Below the pieces are notes generated by a model. It did no database searches and had not been told where the DNA came from. It worked only from the letters and a program-made list of their open reading frames with translations. From Verrucomicrobia bacterium UBA740 (lineage in GTDB: Bacteria > Verrucomicrobiota > Kiritimatiellia > RFP12 > UBA1067): DNA of 10,952 nt. The stretch covers positions 1-10,952 of the forward strand of contig DBKW01000020.1 in the NCBI GenBank assembly GCA_002298665.1, written 5' to 3'. Numbering within the stretch: the first letter of the stretch is position 1; each line of letters begins with the position of its first letter. A program made the translations under genes and the position numbers. Shown here piece by piece: positions 1 to 5,616 of this stretch.

Positions 1-637
1 TGTCCTTCGGATCGGAGTAGTCCATATCGAAAAGCATGAACCCCAAGTCGCGCGTCTCTGCAATCGGTTTGTCCGTTTCCAGCTCGGGGCGTTTGATCAG
101 CCGAACCTCTTTGCAGGCGAACTCGCGGCATCCGAGATACGGATGCATGAAGTACTGGCCCTTCGTCGCGCGGCGATCGAACATCGCGGCGTATTTCGCG
201 TCCTTCTCGTCCGGGCGCGCCTCCGCCTGTCGATACAACTCGTTCTCTTCCGCCTCCGTAAGCCAGTCGGGCGCCGGGTTGAGAACCTTCGATCGTTTCG
301 CCGGCGGGATGAAGTCAAATTCGGCATACAATCGATAGCGTACGTCCCGAAGCAGAAGCCCGGCGCGCTGCTGCCGCTTCTCTTCTATAAGAATCCCGTC
401 GCTTCGCGTACTCGCCACTTCGCTTACCTCGTTGCGCCGAATATTCACCCAGCGGATCGGATTCATCACTTCGATTCGCGTGACGCGCCAGTTAATGGCC
501 GGCTTCCAGAAAATAGCCGAAAAAACGCCGCGCGCGGCAGACGGCGTGATAACATCGTAGCTTACGCGCTCAACCTTCATCTCCGGTCGCGTAAAGCAGG
601 CGAAATCGCCAGTAACATCCAAACAAAATCCTCTCAT
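1..637 (-). CDS. cas5: Cas5d, type I-C CRISPR-associated protein (partial, 3' end off window)
   Basis: In type I-C systems Cas5d processes pre-crRNA and caps the 5' handle of the crRNA in the Cascade complex. The first 212 residues are visible and the stop lies left of position 1; the family is usually a little longer than this, so most of the protein is here. Seen in the translation: MRGFCLDVTGDFACFTRPEM at the N terminus, TPSAARGVFSAIFWKP at about residues 31-46, the IRRNEV motif at 66-71, GQYFMHPYLGCREF at 160-173 and DLGFMLFDMDY at 197-207. All are typical of the Cas5 Dvulg/I-C family. The ATG at 637-635 is preceded by a purine-rich stretch with AAGGA. The gene lies 53 bp after the cas3 stop and has its own predicted promoter at 666-694. 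The order cas3-cas5 matches I-C operons, in which cas8c, cas7, cas4, cas1 and cas2 normally follow. Family identity is firm. Confidence 0.93.
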   Translation of the reverse strand, partial: MRGFCLDVTGDFACFTRPEMKVERVSYDVITPSAARGVFSAIFWKPAINWRVTRIEVMNPIRWVNIRRNEVSEVASTRSDGILIEEKRQQRAGLLLRDVRYRLYAEFDFIPPAKRSKVLNPAPDWLTEAEENELYRQAEARPDEKDAKYAAMFDRRATKGQYFMHPYLGCREFACKEVRLIKRPELETDKPIAETRDLGFMLFDMDYSDPKD

Positions 638-665
638 ATTCCTTGTTCTTTCCTTTCTGTCTATC

Positions 666-694
666 ATTATACAAAATGCATAGCGCGTTGTCAA
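666..694 (-). promoter_or_regulatory. Consensus sigma-70 promoter for cas5 and downstream cas genes
   Basis: On the minus strand TTGACA (694-689), a 17-bp spacer (688-672) and TATAAT (671-666) match the sigma-70 consensus at all twelve positions with ideal spacing. The -35 box overlaps the TGA stop of cas3 (693-691). The predicted transcription start is near 659, which gives a leader of about 22 nt carrying AAGGA-rich sequence before the cas5 ATG at 637. It would allow crRNA-complex genes to be expressed without cas3. Assignment is from sequence only. Confidence 0.75.
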
Positions 695-2892
695 ACCACA
701 GACTCTTCCGCCGTCAGACTCTCGCGGTAAATATCCAACCCGAAAGCGTCCGAATACAAACTCTCCAGCGTTTGCACATAAACGCCGGGGTGCATCTCCT
801 CTATAAACCCTTTCTGAAGCAGATCGTGTATCAATCCCTGCGGAACCGTCACCGTGTACCGCTGAAGCTTGCGCATAATCATCCGCTTTGGACCAGCCTT
901 GCGCAATTCTTCTATCAAAGGACCGTCGCCCCCGTAACGCACAAGGACCGGAACGGAGCCGGCGTCTATCATCTTGAACGCCTCTGCCGCCTCGCGGAAC
1001 TGGAACTGGCACGACGGTGCGTCCTTCACCAGCCAATCACCAAACTCCTCGCCCAGGGTGTGCGCCCTGCTCTGCAGTTTCTGGAAATAAAGCGGGAACA
1101 CCTCCGCCGACTCAAGCGCAGGGGCGTCTTTCATGTTCAAAAGATCCCCCGTCGCATACTCGCCGCTGCGCAATTCGCCGCGCGGACTTTCCTTCGGCGG
1201 CATGAAGACAACGACGCGCCCCGGCGCGGCGAGCTTCCCCTCTCGATTGCATCGCCCCGCCGACTGGGCGATGGAAGCAAGTCCCGCAAACGCCCTGTAG
1301 ACGACCGGGAAATCAATATCAACCCCCGCCTCGACCAGCTGCGTACTGACGACGCGGACGGGTTCGCCGCGCGCCAACTTCTTCTTGATGGATGAAATGA
1401 CGCGCGAGCGGTGCTCACCGCACATGCTCGCCGAAAGATGCACCGTCCCCGCCGGCATGAAATTGTACAGTTCGCGGCAGTCCTTGCGCGTATTCACGAC
1501 GCACAGGACTTGGTCGTACCCCGCCAATTCCGCCGCCACCTGCTCCCACGTCTTCCGTACGGTGCGATCGCGCGGCCATTCGTATTCCGTACGCTTCAGC
1601 CGCGCATAGAGATCGAACGAAGGCGGAATGATTTCCCGGATGCCTTCCAATCCCGGCAGGCTCGGCTGCGTCGCCGTCGAGAGCACAAACGTCGTGCCGT
1701 AGTGCGCCGCCAGTTCGCCAATCGCCGCGGTGCAGGGTTTCAGGAGTTTCGTCGGCAACAGTTGCACCTCGTCCAGTATGACGACGCTCTCGGCGATGTT
1801 GTGCAGCTTGCGGCACCGGCTCGACTTGCAGGCGTAGAGGGACTCGAAGAACTGGACCGTCGTCGTCACGATGACCGGTGCATCCCAATTCTCCGATGCG
1901 AGGCGCGACTGCTGGGTTTCTTTCGCCGGATCGAAGTTGGAATGGTGCTCCAGAACGTTTTCCGTGCCAAGAAAGCGCCGCAACGTGTCCGCCGTCTGCT
2001 CGATGATGGATGTATAGGGTATGACATAGATAATGCGCTTTTTGCCGAACTTCCGCGCATGGCGAAAGGCGAACGCCATGGCCGACAGCGTCTTGCCGCC
2101 CCCCGTTGGCACGGTTAGCGAGAAAAGACCGGGCGTCTCCTCCGCAACATGTTCGCAGGCCGCACGGATTTCCGCCCGAATGCGATTCACCTCCGTATCC
2201 GGCGCCTCCGCCTGTTTGGAGTCCAACTTTGCAAAAAACGCTTTCTCCAATTCGCCGAGTTGCGGATAGATTCCGCGTTGTTCGCCTCGTTTGGCATCCA
2301 TAAAAGCCTCGGTGTCAAGAAAATCCGCATCGACAAGGCACGAATAAAGCATTCGAATCCACAACGAAAGACCTATCCCGTTCGGTGGGAACCGGAATGG
2401 CGGACCTGGCAGGACACAATCCTTTCCGTGCGCGGAAATCCACTCTTGCACGCTTCGTTCTTCCAAGACGCCCTTTTCCGTCTCAAGGCGCACGGCCAGC
2501 GCACCATTGGGAGTTGCGCCGCCAATCCAGTCCGGAAGACCAGCATGATGGCCCGCCACGCAATAAGCAAGTATGCGTCCCGGAGGACCAAACTTCTGGA
2601 CGGCCCAACTCGCTCCCGCCCCCGAATGCGAATGGTCCGAAGCGTCATAGTCCACATCCGTCAAACCATTGGCGTGCGCGAGGTAGGATTGAAAAGAACG
2701 CCGCGCTTTTCCCCAGTCATGGATTCTGCCCAAAAGTTCCGTCCACTTCCCGCTCTTGAAAGGATCCGCAAAAGAAGACGCCAAGCGCGCGACCTTCATG
2801 GCATGATCCGCAAGCGACTGCCACGATTCACGGCTCGCATCTTCGCGACTGTGTGCATAGACATCTTTTTGATTGGTATTTTCAATTTCCAT
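691..2892 (-). CDS. cas3: Cas3 helicase-nuclease, type I-C (HD domain fused to DExH helicase)
   Basis: Cas3 is recruited by Cascade after target recognition; it nicks, unwinds and degrades the target DNA. The chosen start gives 733 residues, normal for I-C Cas3. The HD nuclease domain is N-terminal: H30 in SLADHA, RIHDWGK at 56-62 (H58, D59), DHSHSGA at 86-92 and GHHAG at 114-118. The SF2 helicase follows: Walker A PTGGGKT at 262-268, DEVQ at 374-377, STAT at 405-408, VVNTRK at 465-470, STQLVEAGVDIDFP at 516-529 and QSAGRCNREG at 543-552. All key residues are present, so it should be active. The frame stays open to an ATG at 2937, but I prefer ATG 2892 (MEIENTNQKD) because the likely -10 box (2900-2905) sits inside that extension. 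The extension (MMALLSLCVSAIIES) is also not typical of Cas3. No Shine-Dalgarno is visible; the mRNA may be leaderless. Confidence 0.96.
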   Translation of the reverse strand: MEIENTNQKDVYAHSREDASRESWQSLADHAMKVARLASSFADPFKSGKWTELLGRIHDWGKARRSFQSYLAHANGLTDVDYDASDHSHSGAGASWAVQKFGPPGRILAYCVAGHHAGLPDWIGGATPNGALAVRLETEKGVLEERSVQEWISAHGKDCVLPGPPFRFPPNGIGLSLWIRMLYSCLVDADFLDTEAFMDAKRGEQRGIYPQLGELEKAFFAKLDSKQAEAPDTEVNRIRAEIRAACEHVAEETPGLFSLTVPTGGGKTLSAMAFAFRHARKFGKKRIIYVIPYTSIIEQTADTLRRFLGTENVLEHHSNFDPAKETQQSRLASENWDAPVIVTTTVQFFESLYACKSSRCRKLHNIAESVVILDEVQLLPTKLLKPCTAAIGELAAHYGTTFVLSTATQPSLPGLEGIREIIPPSFDLYARLKRTEYEWPRDRTVRKTWEQVAAELAGYDQVLCVVNTRKDCRELYNFMPAGTVHLSASMCGEHRSRVISSIKKKLARGEPVRVVSTQLVEAGVDIDFPVVYRAFAGLASIAQSAGRCNREGKLAAPGRVVVFMPPKESPRGELRSGEYATGDLLNMKDAPALESAEVFPLYFQKLQSRAHTLGEEFGDWLVKDAPSCQFQFREAAEAFKMIDAGSVPVLVRYGGDGPLIEELRKAGPKRMIMRKLQRYTVTVPQGLIHDLLQKGFIEEMHPGVYVQTLESLYSDAFGLDIYRESLTAEESVV

Positions 2893-2899
2893 AGACTCG

Positions 2900-2928
2900 A
2901 TTATAGCAGAAACGCATAAAGATAGCAA
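2900..2928 (-). promoter_or_regulatory. Predicted cas3 promoter, 7 nt from the start codon
   Basis: Minus strand TTGCTA (2928-2923; four of six matches to TTGACA), 17-bp spacer, then TATAAT (2905-2900) preceded by TGC, an extended -10. Only CGAGTCT separates it from ATG 2892, so the expected transcription start falls on 2893 or on the A of ATG. It lacks the TATGG prefix seen at the other promoters in this window, which fits an acquired cas operon. Confidence 0.6.
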
Positions 2929-2937
2929 TGCCATCAT

Positions 2938-3253
2938 GCCGATCTGGACAACCGCTCAATCTACCCTAACAATGTAGCTGATTTTCATCATGACACATCA
3001 AGGTGTAAACCCGTTTGTCCAATACCGTGACCGGCAGAGGACAGGGGGGGGCAGGCATAAAACGCCTAGACGGACGGCACGCGAATGTCGTGTGCGCAAG
3101 CGCGACGGAGCAGGGCAGGCGATTCGCCCGGAAGAGCCGAACGCCGGATGAATGTCGCCGAAATAGCCTGTGAGGATATAGCCAGCCGCCCCGATCTTCC
3201 CGAACTGGGCCGTGGAAGAGACGCCGTCCTCGTCGTCCCGCCAACCGGCGGCT
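2938..3253. other. Intergenic region without a convincing gene
   Basis: About 315 bp between the cas3 region and the HU-like gene. I see no gene with a plausible start, ribosome binding site or family match. It contains a run of eight G (about 3044-3051). On the minus strand one frame stays open just past the HU-like gene stop (about 3258 down to 3130) and reads with protein-like composition, for example GYILTGYFGDIHPAFG, but it has no start of its own. It could be a gene remnant or chance. No CRISPR repeats or tRNA are seen. Confidence 0.4.
3238..3251 (-). terminator. Short GC hairpin just after the HU-like gene
   Basis: CCGCC (3238-3242) and GGCGG (3247-3251) are perfect complements around a 4-nt loop, two bases beyond the stop codon of the 3254-3994 gene. 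The stem is only 5 bp and no U-tract follows on the minus strand, so it may protect the 3' end or aid termination but is not a classic intrinsic terminator. Confidence 0.3.
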
Positions 3254-3994
3254 TCACGCGTCCTTGAGAATGCAGACGATGCGCTTTTGCCGCGGCGCCG
3301 CGTTTTCCACGCCGCCGCGCAACGTCAGCGTGAACGTCAGTTTCGTTCCGGACGGCACGTCCTGCAGCGCTTCCGGCCAGTCGAAATCCAGCTTCAAGTA
3401 GTCCGACACCGGCGAGACGAGCGCGGCCGTCCGGATGCCGCCGTCCTCCCCGCACCACGAAACCTCCGCATGGTCCCCCAGCTCCGCGCGGAAGACGAGG
3501 TTCGTGCCGTACGCCGCGATAGGCAGGCCGCGGCGTATCACGCCGTCACTGCCCGGCGTCGACGGCTGCGACCGGAAGTGCGCCACCGTTATGCGCTTCT
3601 CGGGACGGCTGTTCACGAACGCGAGATTCTCCTCGTCCAGCCCCATGGAAAGCCCCTTGAGCGCCGTCACCGCGACGCCCGTCTTCGCCGTCCGGGGATC
3701 GTACGGACTGCTCACGCCCGGCACCGTGCCGCGCAGGACGGGCGCAAACTTGAGCAGATTGCCAATGTGCCGCGGCACCCCGTCCTGCGATACTTTCTTC
3801 GCAAACGACCGCAGGACCGCCTCCACAAGAAATGCAACCGTATCCTCGCTCAGATTGAGCGAAAGACTCTGGACGGCCTCCCTGTATGCCGCGCGCTCCG
3901 CCAGCATGGGCGGCTGGCGCAACTGCAGCCTGTACCCGCCGTCGGCCGCCCCGCGGCACGGAACCGTATCGAATGTCAGATATTTTCTAGCCAT
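3254..3994 (-). CDS. HU/IHF-like DNA-binding protein with a probable C-terminal Ig-like domain
   Basis: 246 residues. The N-terminal part (about 1-120) resembles the HU-like DNA-binding domain proteins common in Bacteroidetes and PVC bacteria: MARKYLTFDTVP, then a helical stretch SEDTVAFLVEAVLRSFAKKV (49-68), then IGNLLKFAPVLRGT (77-90), where a beta-arm would be expected. Residues about 133-240 (TVAHFRSQP, GTNLVFRAEL, VSPVSDYLKLDFDWP, GTKLTFTLTLRGG) look like a beta-sandwich. The layout matches HU-DNA_bdg plus DUF4469-type (Ig-like) proteins; this is inference from recall, not a search. There is no signal peptide, so it should be cytoplasmic and may act as a nucleoid protein or local regulator. 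ATG 3994 is supported by AGGGAG (4006-4001) six bases upstream. It has its own promoter (4085-4097), a leader of about 84 nt with a strong hairpin, and a repeat array further upstream. Confidence 0.7.
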   Translation of the reverse strand: MARKYLTFDTVPCRGAADGGYRLQLRQPPMLAERAAYREAVQSLSLNLSEDTVAFLVEAVLRSFAKKVSQDGVPRHIGNLLKFAPVLRGTVPGVSSPYDPRTAKTGVAVTALKGLSMGLDEENLAFVNSRPEKRITVAHFRSQPSTPGSDGVIRRGLPIAAYGTNLVFRAELGDHAEVSWCGEDGGIRTAALVSPVSDYLKLDFDWPEALQDVPSGTKLTFTLTLRGGVENAAPRQKRIVCILKDA

Positions 3995-4039
3995 TGCAAT
4001 CTCCCTTCGCCGGGCCGTTCTTTGACTTTCATCGCGTCC

Positions 4040-4070
4040 CCGTCCGGCTTTCGACCCGCAGGCCGGACGG
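4040..4070 (-). promoter_or_regulatory. Perfect 9-bp stem hairpin in the 5' leader of the HU-like gene
   Basis: CCGTCCGGC (4040-4048) and GCCGGACGG (4062-4070) are exact reverse complements around a 13-nt loop. The hairpin lies between the predicted transcription start (about 4078) and the ribosome binding site (4001-4006) of the 3254-3994 gene. No U-run follows, so it is more likely an mRNA-stabilising or regulatory leader structure than a terminator. Downstream, an ATG at 4032 opens a 17-codon frame ending at 3976, overlapping the start of the main gene; translation of it is unproven. Confidence 0.45.
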
Positions 4071-4084
4071 TTCGTCCACCTCGT

Positions 4085-4097
4085 ATTCTACCATAAT
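4085..4097 (-). promoter_or_regulatory. Extended -10 promoter of the HU-like gene
   Basis: Minus strand ATTATGGTAGAAT: TAGAAT at 4090-4085 preceded by TGG, an extended -10 element. The same ATTATGG prefix occurs at the promoter at 8948-8960. The predicted start is near 4078. No clear -35 is visible. Confidence 0.55.
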
Positions 4098-4124
4098 TGG
4101 CCTTTGGAAGCAAGCGGAATGCGC

Positions 4125-4271
4125 AAACACCGGGTGTTTTGATATGAATCACCTGGTGTTTTGATATAAACACCGGGTGAATTAATGTAAAACACCGGGT
4201 GTTTATAGGCAAATCACCCGGTGTTTAGGTGCAAATGACGGGGTGTCTCAGTTCGAAGTACCGGGTGTTTT
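4125..4271. repeat. Seven degenerate 22-bp tandem repeats with a CACCGGGTG palindromic core
   Basis: The 9-bp cores start at 4128, 4150, 4171, 4193, 4215, 4237 and 4259, so the period is 22 bp (21 once), close to two DNA turns. Cores read CACCGGGTG, CACCTGGTG, CACCGGGTG, CACCGGGTG, CACCCGGTG, GACGGGGTG and TACCGGGTG. Each is a near-palindrome; in the first unit it extends to AAACACC-G-GGTGTTT. The 12-13-nt linkers are AT-rich and less conserved (TTTTGATATGAAT, TTTTGATATAAA, TTTATAGGCAAAT). The one-base centre cannot form an RNA hairpin loop, which points to a double-stranded binding site for a dimeric protein. The period is not a multiple of three and stops interrupt the frames, so it is non-coding. 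It lies just upstream of the HU-like gene promoter. Confidence 0.85.
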
Positions 4272-4389
4272 GCAACCTACGTGTCTGGCGGAACTTTCTC
4301 GGCGGGAGCGGGTCTCTCTTCGAGCCGGTCGACGGGACAGAACAAATCAATGACCGGCCATCAGGAAGTCACAGACAAAGGAGTCCGAA

Positions 4390-4438
4390 GCCTCAGACAA
4401 ACGAGGCCTGCGCCGCCGGGAATGAAACGCGCGGCGCA
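4390..4438 (-). terminator. Two hairpins downstream of the flavoprotein gene
   Basis: TGCGCCGC (4409-4416) pairs perfectly with GCGGCGCA (4431-4438) around a 14-nt loop, starting 22 nt after the stop of the 4461-5615 gene on the minus strand. A second 5-bp stem, GCCTC (4390-4394) with GAGGC (4403-4407), follows at once. No U-tract is visible, so termination may be Rho-dependent or the stems may only stabilise the 3' end. The remaining stretch, 4272-4389, shows nothing I can name. Confidence 0.35.
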
Positions 4439-4460
4439 TGAAGATGGCTTCTTTTGGTTT

Positions 4461-5615
4461 TTAACGGTTGTCGGGCGGAGTCCGCGGCGTTTCGTGCGGG
4501 GCCGTCGGCCGCCCGCCGGCACTTCTCGCGTCCAATTGCGCACGGACGCTTTCCACCGCGCGGCGTGCCGTCGCGAACGCGAGCGTCAGATTGTAGCCGC
4601 CCGTCGGTCCGTCGATATCCAGGACCTCGCCGGCGAAATACAGTCCGGGGACGCGGCGCGACTCCATCGTATCGGGATTGACGTCCGCCAGATCGACGCC
4701 GCCGACCGTGACGATAGCCTCCTTGAGCGGACGCGGCTTGAGATTCGCGAACGTCAGCCGCTCGTGTTCGAACCACACTTCCAGCGTATAATCCCGCAGG
4801 TTCTCATGGACGATGAAGCGTTCCGCATTGTAGACAGCCGCGCCGGAGAGTCCGAAACTCTCGCAGTCCACCTCGCCGCGGTACTCGTACAGGAGCTTGC
4901 CCTCCTTCGAACAGACCCGGGCGCGTCCCTCCTCGTAGCGGCGCCCGGCGCGGCGGACGATGCGGGGATCGTCCGTCTCGAGTCCGATCAGACCCGGACG
5001 GCACGGGACGATGGCGTGCCCCAGCGCACGCGCGAAGTTCTGTCCGTCCCCGACGCTGCCCAGCTTGGGGTAGCTCAGCCCGCCCGTCGCCAAAAGCACG
5101 TTTTTCGCCCAAAGCGTGAAATTGGGCGTGGCGACGATGAAGCCATTCTTGACCGGCTGGAGACCCGTCACGGGGCAGTTCGTCAGGAGCGGCACCCCCT
5201 CGTCGCGCAGAAGGTCCCCGAAGGCGTGGACGATGGTCGTCGCCTTGCCGTCCGCCGGGAAGACGCGTCCGTCGGCCATGCGGCGCACCGGCACACGCAG
5301 GGACTCGAACCCGGCGATGATCCGCCGCGGCGGACATTCCCGGATGGCGCGCGCCACGAAAGGCGCGCACGGTCCGACGTCCGCCAGGAAGCGTTCCGCC
5401 GAGATGTCCTTCGTGAAGTTGCACCGTCCGTTGGCGGTCATGAGCACTTTCGAGCCCGGGCGCGCCTTGCGCTCGATCAGAATGCAAGGCACGCGCCGCG
5501 CGGCGGCTACGGATGCGGCGAAAAGTCCCGCCGCGCCCCCGCCCACGATGGCGAGTTCCACGGGTTTGTGCGTCAGCGGCGCGTCCCGGCGCGCGGTTTC
5601 GTTGCGTGTTTTCAT
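4461..5615 (-). CDS. Compact BaiN/RdsA (HI0933-like) FAD-dependent oxidoreductase
   Basis: 384 residues. The family binds FAD and NAD(P)H. Its E. coli member YhiN/RdsA has been reported as a 23S rRNA dihydrouridine synthase, while BaiN was linked to bile-acid metabolism; which role applies here is open. Seen: FAD dinucleotide motif VGGGAAG at 24-30, NGRCNFT at 62-68, GRVFP at 116-120, ATGGLSYPKLGSVGDG at 176-191, GLSGAAV at 255-261, TVGGVD at 303-308 and MESRRVPGLYFAGEVLDIDG at 317-336, followed by GGYNL. Only about 40 residues separate GLSGAAV from TVGGVD. Typical family members have a much longer stretch there, including a helical subdomain, so this is a shortened form. The C terminus (about 362-384) is a proline-rich tail. 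The ATG lies one base after the stop of the GHL10-like gene (TGA-C-ATG), which indicates an operon with coupled translation. It is cytoplasmic, with no signal peptide. Confidence 0.85.
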   Translation of the reverse strand: MKTRNETARRDAPLTHKPVELAIVGGGAAGLFAASVAAARRVPCILIERKARPGSKVLMTANGRCNFTKDISAERFLADVGPCAPFVARAIRECPPRRIIAGFESLRVPVRRMADGRVFPADGKATTIVHAFGDLLRDEGVPLLTNCPVTGLQPVKNGFIVATPNFTLWAKNVLLATGGLSYPKLGSVGDGQNFARALGHAIVPCRPGLIGLETDDPRIVRRAGRRYEEGRARVCSKEGKLLYEYRGEVDCESFGLSGAAVYNAERFIVHENLRDYTLEVWFEHERLTFANLKPRPLKEAIVTVGGVDLADVNPDTMESRRVPGLYFAGEVLDIDGPTGGYNLTLAFATARRAVESVRAQLDARSAGGRPTAPHETPRTPPDNR

Positions 5616-5616
5616 G

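Noticed and set aside
2893..2937. Longer cas3 start at ATG 2937
   Set aside because: The added residues are not Cas3-like and the likely -10 box lies inside them; ATG 2892 fits better.
2945..3021. 7-bp inverted repeat TGGACAA/TTGTCCA flanking the cas3 upstream region
   Set aside because: Short, with about 63 bp between arms and no insertion-element features; expected by chance.
4125..4140. Intrinsic terminator (AAACACCGGGTGTTTT)
   Set aside because: The palindrome has a single central base, so no RNA loop can form.
3976..4212. Minus-strand ORF of 78 codons across the repeat array
   Set aside because: It runs through non-coding repeats whose period breaks the frame and has no family features; only its last 17 codons are mentioned as a possible mini-ORF.
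4125..4271. CRISPR array
   Set aside because: The conserved core is only 9 bp and the period 22 bp; CRISPR repeats and spacers are far longer.
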